Assembly: GCF_009764265.1 (NCBI RefSeq) | Contig: NZ_RWIR01000085.1 | Coordinates: 1-36,496, forward strand | DNA length: 36,496 bases | Direction of reading: 5' to 3' | Source of the DNA: Pseudomonas sp. PB101 | GTDB lineage: Bacteria > Pseudomonadota > Gammaproteobacteria > Pseudomonadales > Pseudomonadaceae | Shown: piece after piece, positions 31,657 through 36,496 of the stretch | How the letters are laid out: every line of letters starts with the position of its first letter | Position numbering within the stretch: position 1 is the first letter of the stretch | Translations under genes and position numbers: made by a program | Notes under the pieces: generated by a model | What the model was told of the DNA's origin: nothing | Databases searched by the model: none | Seen by the model: only the letters and a program-made list of their open reading frames with translations

Positions 31657-32493
31657 CTAATGCAGGACCGTCCACAACGCAAACCCGGCATACCAGAGCA
31701 CTGCGGCACGCAGCAGCAGAGCCCAGATGCGGTCCAGGTTGTTGATACCTTCCACGCCGGCCACAGGTGCCGGAATTTCACCGGCCACCAACCCGACTTT
31801 CTCGATCAGTTGCGCAGCGCTGATGTTCCAGTTCAGCAACTCATGCAGCATGACCCGGCTGACCGCGACAAAGTTGCCGACCAACGCCAGGCTTGCCGCC
31901 AGCAAACGCACAGGCACCCAGTCGAAGGCGTGACGCAGCTGCCCGGCGCGCTCGACCAGTGCCGGGTTTTTTCCGTGTTCTTCGGCCAGCGCCAGCAGCC
32001 GATAGCTCAGCGCCGCGACCGGCCCCAACAGGAAGTACCAGAAAATCACCGCAAAAAAACTCTGATAGGCCTCCCACAATAGGTGCCCTTCAACCCGCTC
32101 CAGGAGTTGCTCGCCACTGTCTGCGCAGATATCCAGATCGCGTTCGGCGACATGGGCCGCTGCTTGCAGGTCTTCCCGCCGCCATGCATCGCGGAACGGC
32201 CCGAGGTCGCCCAGCAGGTCACCACGCCCCAGACTGTAGATCACCACCAGCAAATGGATCGGCAACGCCAGCAGCCCATAGGCCACCGGTTCGACGACGA
32301 CCAGCAGCAACCCCAGCAACGCTACCGGCAACAAGACAACGACCGCCAACACCAGCCATGGCCGCCCCGAAAGGCGCGGGCTGGCCTCAAGCTTGTTCAG
32401 CTCGTGTGTCCAGCCACTGTCACGCTGAACCCGATGGCGCAGGGCCGAAAATTTCTCGATCCACACCGTCAACAGCAACACCAGAAAACTCAT
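31657..32493 (-). CDS. ampE: AmpE, inner-membrane protein of the ampDE operon
   Basis: A 278-residue polytopic membrane protein of the AmpE/CobD-CbiB-like family. Hydrophobic helices lie near 1-12, 44-85 (two segments), 145-170, 200-215 and 255-277. Characteristic stretches include the N-terminal MSFLVLLLTVWIEKFS and HAFDWVPVRLLAASLALVG. AmpE was described as a sensor/accessory protein in AmpC beta-lactamase induction, though its activity is unclear. Its ATG overlaps the ampD stop (ATGA at 32490-32493), so translation is coupled. It ends 170 bp before the chemoreceptor start, and no terminator was seen between them. Confidence 0.93.
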   Translation of the reverse strand: MSFLVLLLTVWIEKFSALRHRVQRDSGWTHELNKLEASPRLSGRPWLVLAVVVLLPVALLGLLLVVVEPVAYGLLALPIHLLVVIYSLGRGDLLGDLGPFRDAWRREDLQAAAHVAERDLDICADSGEQLLERVEGHLLWEAYQSFFAVIFWYFLLGPVAALSYRLLALAEEHGKNPALVERAGQLRHAFDWVPVRLLAASLALVGNFVAVSRVMLHELLNWNISAAQLIEKVGLVAGEIPAPVAGVEGINNLDRIWALLLRAAVLWYAGFALWTVLH

Positions 32494-33050
32494 TGCCCTT
32501 CCTCTTGTGCCAGAGCGGCGCGATAACGTGCCCAGTCAAACGCCGGCCCCGGATCGGTTTTGCGCCCGGGTGCAATATCACTGTGTCCGCAGATACGCTC
32601 TGTGGTGATCGCCGTGAACGCCTGCTGCAACTGGCGGGTCAGGGCTGTCAACGCGCCATATTGCGCGTCGGTGAACGGCTGATCATCCGTGCCTTCGAGC
32701 TCGATGCCCACGGAAAAATCGTTACAGGTTTCCCGCCCCTCGAAGCTCGAGACCCCCGCATGCCACGCACGCTCAAGGCATGAGACAAACTGGGTGACAG
32801 TGCCGTCACGCTCGATCAGAAAGTGCGCGGACACCCGCAAATCCGCAATCCCTTCAAAATAGGGATGTTCGGTGACATCCAGACGATTCTGGAAAAATTC
32901 CTGCACCTTGCCGGTGGCGAACTGCGCCGGTGGCAGGCTGATGTTATGGATCACCAACAGGGAAATTTCGTCTGTGGGGCGCGCATTGAAGTTGGGTGAG
33001 GGGCAGACATGCACTCCCTGAATCCAACCGCTCGCGGAGTCCAACTGCAT
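32490..33050 (-). CDS. ampD: AmpD, 1,6-anhydro-N-acetylmuramyl-L-alanine amidase
   Basis: A cytoplasmic zinc amidase that strips peptides from anhydro-muropeptides during cell-wall recycling. Its loss de-represses ampC beta-lactamase through AmpR. The 186-residue start at ATG 33050 (MQLDSASGWIQG) matches AmpD of P. aeruginosa from memory and has AAGGA 7 nt upstream. The 22-residue longer frame is not supported. Zinc ligands are His35 (VIHNIS), His156 (CGHSDIAPGRKTDPG) and Asp166. Glu117 and Lys164 fit the catalytic positions. It lies 62 nt downstream of the DUF1631 gene and overlaps ampE, so the three probably form one unit. Confidence 0.96.
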   Translation of the reverse strand: MQLDSASGWIQGVHVCPSPNFNARPTDEISLLVIHNISLPPAQFATGKVQEFFQNRLDVTEHPYFEGIADLRVSAHFLIERDGTVTQFVSCLERAWHAGVSSFEGRETCNDFSVGIELEGTDDQPFTDAQYGALTALTRQLQQAFTAITTERICGHSDIAPGRKTDPGPAFDWARYRAALAQEEGQ

Positions 33051-33112
33051 ACCGATTCCTTCAACGTCGACTGTGTTGGCACAGTATGCCGCGATAATCC
33101 CCCAAGGCGCGA

Positions 33113-35311
33113 TCACTTGCCACGCTTGAGGCGCTTGAGGTTGCCGATCACCGACTCCAGTGCCCGCTCGAACAGCAGGGTGTCGTCCAGCACTCGCACC
33201 ACGCCATTGCGCAGCTCCAGTGCCAGGTCGAGGCGATTGCGCTCGAGCACTTTCATGCCGGTGCGATTGACGAAGATGTATTGGCCGGTATTTTCAATGA
33301 CGGCAACCAGCTTGCAGCGAAGGCTGTTTTCCGCGTCTTCCTGAAATTCGACCCAGCAGCCTGCAAGCATTTTATCGACCTGACGCAAGCTCGCATCGTC
33401 CGCCAGCAAACGTACCGGCTCGCTGTGCACCTGGCTTTCGTCGGCAATCTGAAGGACGACAGGTGCCAGCACCTCGACCATCGTCGACGCGCTGGCGGGT
33501 GAGCCTCCGGTTCCCTGCAATGCCTGCAGGTGCAAGCCTTCCAGCTCGCTGAAAAACTCGCTGGTGGCAAATGGATCGAACGCCGACGCGTTCAGTCCGT
33601 CGCGCAACGACTTGAGCAAACCCGGGACCAAGGCCAGCATCCTGGCCGCGTCGGGCTCGCGGTGCTGCTGAACGCTCCAGACCAATTGCTCCAGGGTACG
33701 CACATCGGCATGCCACTCGGCCGATCGGGCGCCATGCTTGAGGCACGTCAGCAGCAGCACTTTGCTCCAGGCCTGCTGGACAAACGTCACCACGCCTTGC
33801 GGCAGGACTTTGCCAAGCAACGCCTGATTCAGCGCCTGCTCGACCTGCTGGCGGGCCAATCCGGTCCTGGCCCGGCCTTCCTCGGCGTCGCGAATGCGTT
33901 GCTCGAGCAGTTCGCTGCGACGGCGTTCGTCCTGGGTAAACGCGAGAAAGTCGGCGAGCAACTCGGAAAATATCGCCGGATCATCGACAAACTCATTCAA
34001 CAAACGCTGCACGACCTGATCGATACGCACGTACAGGCTGTCACGCTGATGATTGTCACACGCACCCCAACCCATGGCCGCACTGGCGATTTCGTTGAGC
34101 AGGCGTCGCGCCGGATGACTGCTGCGACTGAAGAAACTCTTGTCGAGCACCGCCACCTTGACCAACGGGATCTGCAATCGGCCGATCAGCGCCTTGAGGG
34201 AATCCGGCAGGTTGCGATCATCGAGCATGCATTCGAAAAGCATGGCGACCAGATTGATCACATCTTCATCGGCCTCCGCGAAAATCCGCGACCGGCCGCT
34301 TTTGACGCTGACCCGGGTCAGTAACTGTTCGAGCTGGTTGCGCAGGTCGAAATCGTCGACGGCTGCCGGGGCGGGCACGTATTGCTGCAAATGCGACAGC
34401 AAGCGCAACAGATCGCGCGTGGAAATCGGTTGTGCCGTGGCACTGACTGCCAGCGTTGACGAAAGACTGCCGCGTACGTTGAACAGCAGCGCCTGCAACG
34501 CGGCGAATGCCTCCTGGACATTGTCATCGATCGGCAAGCAGACCGGGGTGCCGCCCTCATCGGCCGATTCGTCGGCGACGCTGATGTCAGGCCGGTCGGC
34601 GGTACGGCGCACCGGGGCCGATACAAGGTCGGGCAATACGCCGGTGGCGAGCAGCAGTTGATTGGCTTCGGCGTAAAGCTGATCGGCCTCGCTGAGGACA
34701 TAACGCTCGAACAACTCGAGGATAATCAGCTTGACCTTGATCGCCAGCCCCAGCTGGCGTGCAGACTGCAAGAAGTACTCGCAGAGCATCGCCGGACTCA
34801 GCGGGTTGTTCAGGTCACCCGACTCCTTGCCCAACAAGGCGCGCAGTCGCGTCGTCAGTTGATCCAGGGCGAAACCGTCGCGGTCCAGCACCCGGTTGAC
34901 CATCGCTTGCACCGCGACCGTGCGCTCGCGCTCGTCATCGGCTTGCGCCATCGCAGGACCGGCCGCCAGGACCTGAGGCAAGGCCGCGAGCGCCGGGTCG
35001 TATTGGCCAAGACGGATGAAGGCACCGAAAAGATGTTCGAGAAACACCCGCTCGATGCTTTTGTGCTTGAGGCGCAAATCGCGCATCGCTTGAAAGAAAA
35101 TGTACTGCTCGACGTCACAGCGGGCGCGGTCAGCCATTTCGAAGAGAGTGTCATCGGCGTTATCGAACAGCGCCTGCAAGCCATGTCGCAACTGTTGCGC
35201 AGCCTTGTCGCGAACCTGGAGAAGAATCGCCGGCAGTCGGGCGAGTGGCGAGTGAGCCACCTGGTCGGTAGTGGCCTTGTGCAAAGGCACTACATTCCCG
35301 TCGTTGTGCAT
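33113..35311 (-). CDS. DUF1631 family protein, upstream of ampDE
   Basis: A 732-residue cytoplasmic protein of the uncharacterised DUF1631 family (P. aeruginosa PA4523 in the same place, from memory). It has no signal peptide or membrane helix. The N-terminal two thirds look helical, with Leu-rich amphipathic stretches such as EQYIFFQAMRDLRLKHKSIE and LERVFLEHLFGAFIRLGQYD. Acidic linkers lie near 235-250. The final ~90 residues (MLAGCWVEF...RCKLVAVIENTGQYIFVNR) look like a compact beta domain resembling PilZ-type folds, which is only a visual impression. ATG 35311 has GGGAGG 5 nt upstream. Its position suggests co-transcription with ampD and ampE. It is divergent from nadC. Confidence 0.85.
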   Translation of the reverse strand: MHNDGNVVPLHKATTDQVAHSPLARLPAILLQVRDKAAQQLRHGLQALFDNADDTLFEMADRARCDVEQYIFFQAMRDLRLKHKSIERVFLEHLFGAFIRLGQYDPALAALPQVLAAGPAMAQADDERERTVAVQAMVNRVLDRDGFALDQLTTRLRALLGKESGDLNNPLSPAMLCEYFLQSARQLGLAIKVKLIILELFERYVLSEADQLYAEANQLLLATGVLPDLVSAPVRRTADRPDISVADESADEGGTPVCLPIDDNVQEAFAALQALLFNVRGSLSSTLAVSATAQPISTRDLLRLLSHLQQYVPAPAAVDDFDLRNQLEQLLTRVSVKSGRSRIFAEADEDVINLVAMLFECMLDDRNLPDSLKALIGRLQIPLVKVAVLDKSFFSRSSHPARRLLNEIASAAMGWGACDNHQRDSLYVRIDQVVQRLLNEFVDDPAIFSELLADFLAFTQDERRRSELLEQRIRDAEEGRARTGLARQQVEQALNQALLGKVLPQGVVTFVQQAWSKVLLLTCLKHGARSAEWHADVRTLEQLVWSVQQHREPDAARMLALVPGLLKSLRDGLNASAFDPFATSEFFSELEGLHLQALQGTGGSPASASTMVEVLAPVVLQIADESQVHSEPVRLLADDASLRQVDKMLAGCWVEFQEDAENSLRCKLVAVIENTGQYIFVNRTGMKVLERNRLDLALELRNGVVRVLDDTLLFERALESVIGNLKRLKRGK

Positions 35312-35517
35312 TCGGCCTCCCTGGAACGGTGATGCTCTGAATCGTCAAAGTGATGACGTCAAATACAAGGCGAATTATCTGGTAAAAGCTCACCTCTGTG
35401 CCAGAAAACTCTGCACTTGCTCTCAAACAGGCGTTTGCTCGGCATCCGCGATCAACGCCGACAACACCGGGATCCGATCAAATACAGGCGCCAGCGCCAA
35501 CCGGACACGCTGATGCC

Positions 35518-35547
35518 TTGGGTTGGCCCGCGCCATGGCCCTATAAT
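35518..35547 (+). promoter_or_regulatory. nadC promoter
   Basis: A perfect -10 box, TATAAT (35542-35547), lies 27 bp before the nadC ATG. The best -35 is TTGGGT (35518-35523) with an 18-nt spacer. Transcription would start near 35554, leaving a leader of about 20 nt. Confidence 0.55.
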
Positions 35548-35574
35548 CGAGCCACTTTGTTTGTGGAGTCCGTT

Positions 35575-36423
35575 ATGCCGAACTTACGTCTCGCCGATCT
35601 GACCGCCGAAATCGAAGCCAACGTGCGCCGTGCGTTGCGTGAAGACATCGGCAGCGGCGACATCACCGCGCAATTGATCCCGGCCGAACGCCTGGCCAAA
35701 GCCACCATCATTACCCGCGATGCGGCCGTCATCAGCGGTACCGCCTGGGTGGATAACGTGTTTCGGCAACTGGACCCACGGGTGGCGGTGCACTGGCAGG
35801 TTGCCGACGGCGAGCGGGTGACGCCCAACCAGGTGCTGTTCCACCTCGAAGGCCCGGCGCGCTCACTATTGACCGGTGAACGCAGCGCCCTGAACTTCCT
35901 GCAAATGCTCTCGGGCGTGGCGACCCGCGCGCAATACCTGGCGGACTTCGTGGCCGAGACTCAGGTCAAGCTGCTCGACACCCGTAAAACCTTGCCGGGG
36001 CTGCGCCTGGCGCAAAAGTATGCGGTGACCTGCGGTGGTTGCCACAACCACCGCATCGGCCTGTATGACGCCTTCCTGATCAAGGAAAACCACATCGCGG
36101 CCAGCGGCGGCATCGCGCAGGCCATCACGGCCGCGCACAAGATCGCGCCGGGCAAACCGGTCGAGATTGAAGTGGAAAGCCTGGATGAGCTCAAGGAAGC
36201 GCTGGCGGCCGGTGCCGACATCATCATGCTCGATGAACTGAGCCTGGACGACATGCGCGAAGCCGTGCGCCTGAACGCCGGCAAGGCCAAGCTGGAGGCC
36301 AGCGGCGGGATCAACGAAAGCACGTTGCTGCCGATCGCACAGACCGGGGTGGATTACATTTCGATCGGTGCGATGACCAAGGATGTGAAGGCGGTCGATC
36401 TGTCGATGCGACTCAGCATCTGA
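35575..36423 (+). CDS. nadC: Nicotinate-nucleotide pyrophosphorylase (quinolinate phosphoribosyltransferase)
   Basis: It makes nicotinate mononucleotide from quinolinate and PRPP in de novo NAD synthesis; 282 residues, the usual length. ATG 35575 (MPNLRLADLTAEI) follows TGGAG by 7 nt. The frame remains open 59 codons further upstream, but that segment contains the TATAAT promoter and is not coding. Motifs: REDIGSGDIT, ERSALNFLQMLSGVAT, LLDTRKTLPGLRLAQKYAV with the catalytic Lys/Arg residues, GGCHNHRIGL, IKENHI, IEVEVESL and the C-terminal EASGGIN and YISIGAMTK. It is divergent from the DUF1631-ampDE unit, the arrangement I recall from P. aeruginosa (PA4522-PA4524). Confidence 0.96.
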   Translation: MPNLRLADLTAEIEANVRRALREDIGSGDITAQLIPAERLAKATIITRDAAVISGTAWVDNVFRQLDPRVAVHWQVADGERVTPNQVLFHLEGPARSLLTGERSALNFLQMLSGVATRAQYLADFVAETQVKLLDTRKTLPGLRLAQKYAVTCGGCHNHRIGLYDAFLIKENHIAASGGIAQAITAAHKIAPGKPVEIEVESLDELKEALAAGADIIMLDELSLDDMREAVRLNAGKAKLEASGGINESTLLPIAQTGVDYISIGAMTKDVKAVDLSMRLSI

Positions 36424-36437
36424 GAAGCAAAGCAATC

Positions 36438-36496
36438 GTGTAGGAGCCCGGCTTGCCGGCGATAGCGTCCTTGAGATCGCCATCGCCGGCAAGCCA
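36438..36496. repeat. Paired REP element, GCCCGGCTTGCCGGC type, cut by window end
   Basis: The left arm GTGTAGGAGCCCGGCTTGCC starts at 36438. The right arm CATCGCCGGCAAGCC begins at 36481 and runs off the window. It is a third REP class, again downstream of a gene (nadC stop 36423). Confidence 0.85.

Noticed and set aside
35398..35574. 59-codon N-terminal extension of nadC
   Set aside because: It contains the TATAAT promoter and lacks similarity to NadC N-termini; ATG 35575 has a good ribosome-binding site.

Overview
The window reads as chromosomal DNA of a Pseudomonas, most likely the P. fluorescens group. The grounds are the high GC content, the run of gene neighbourhoods typical of the genus (speC, piuABC, fruBKA/fruR, ampDE, a DUF1631 protein, nadC), and the many GTAGGAGCGAGC-type REP/REPIN palindromes between genes. 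All names rest on reading the translated proteins and on memory of these families; no database search was possible. I saw no rRNA, tRNA, CRISPR array, insertion sequence or phage gene.

Region 1 (1-5190). The 3' end of dppF (dipeptide ABC transporter ATPase) is followed by back-to-back terminators. A 1104-residue gene on the minus strand then encodes a large DUF6543/dermonecrotic-toxin-type protein. Its C-terminal tip resembles the ADP-ribosyltransferase-like HYD1 toxin family. Upstream of it lies a gene for a small exported acidic protein. This is the most accessory-looking part of the window and the best candidate for something undescribed. Region 2 (5190-12640) is housekeeping and stress: prfC (release factor 3), a four-gene osmoprotectant ABC transporter operon, and speC (ornithine decarboxylase) with a possible terminator/attenuator in its leader.

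Region 3 (12640-19520) is an iron-uptake cluster. A Sel1-repeat protein and piuC (PKHD hydroxylase) are read leftward. piuA (TonB-dependent siderophore receptor) and piuB (PepSY membrane/flavodoxin-reductase fusion) are read rightward. A Fur-box-like site overlaps the piuC promoter. Region 4 (19530-28890) holds phoD with a Pho box, then the fructose PTS operon fruB-fruK-fruA. The divergent gene fruR starts on the other side of a Cra operator and is followed 3 nt later by a TatD-family hydrolase.

Region 5 (28886-36496) has a two-helix zinc-ribbon protein, a chemoreceptor with a sigma-28-type promoter, ampE and ampD (peptidoglycan recycling), a DUF1631 protein, and the divergent nadC (NAD synthesis). 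Eight paired REP elements (REPIN-like) and one collapsed short palindrome punctuate the window, mostly at operon ends. Several starts were moved from the longest open frame to a site with a proper Shine-Dalgarno sequence, and each entry gives the reason.
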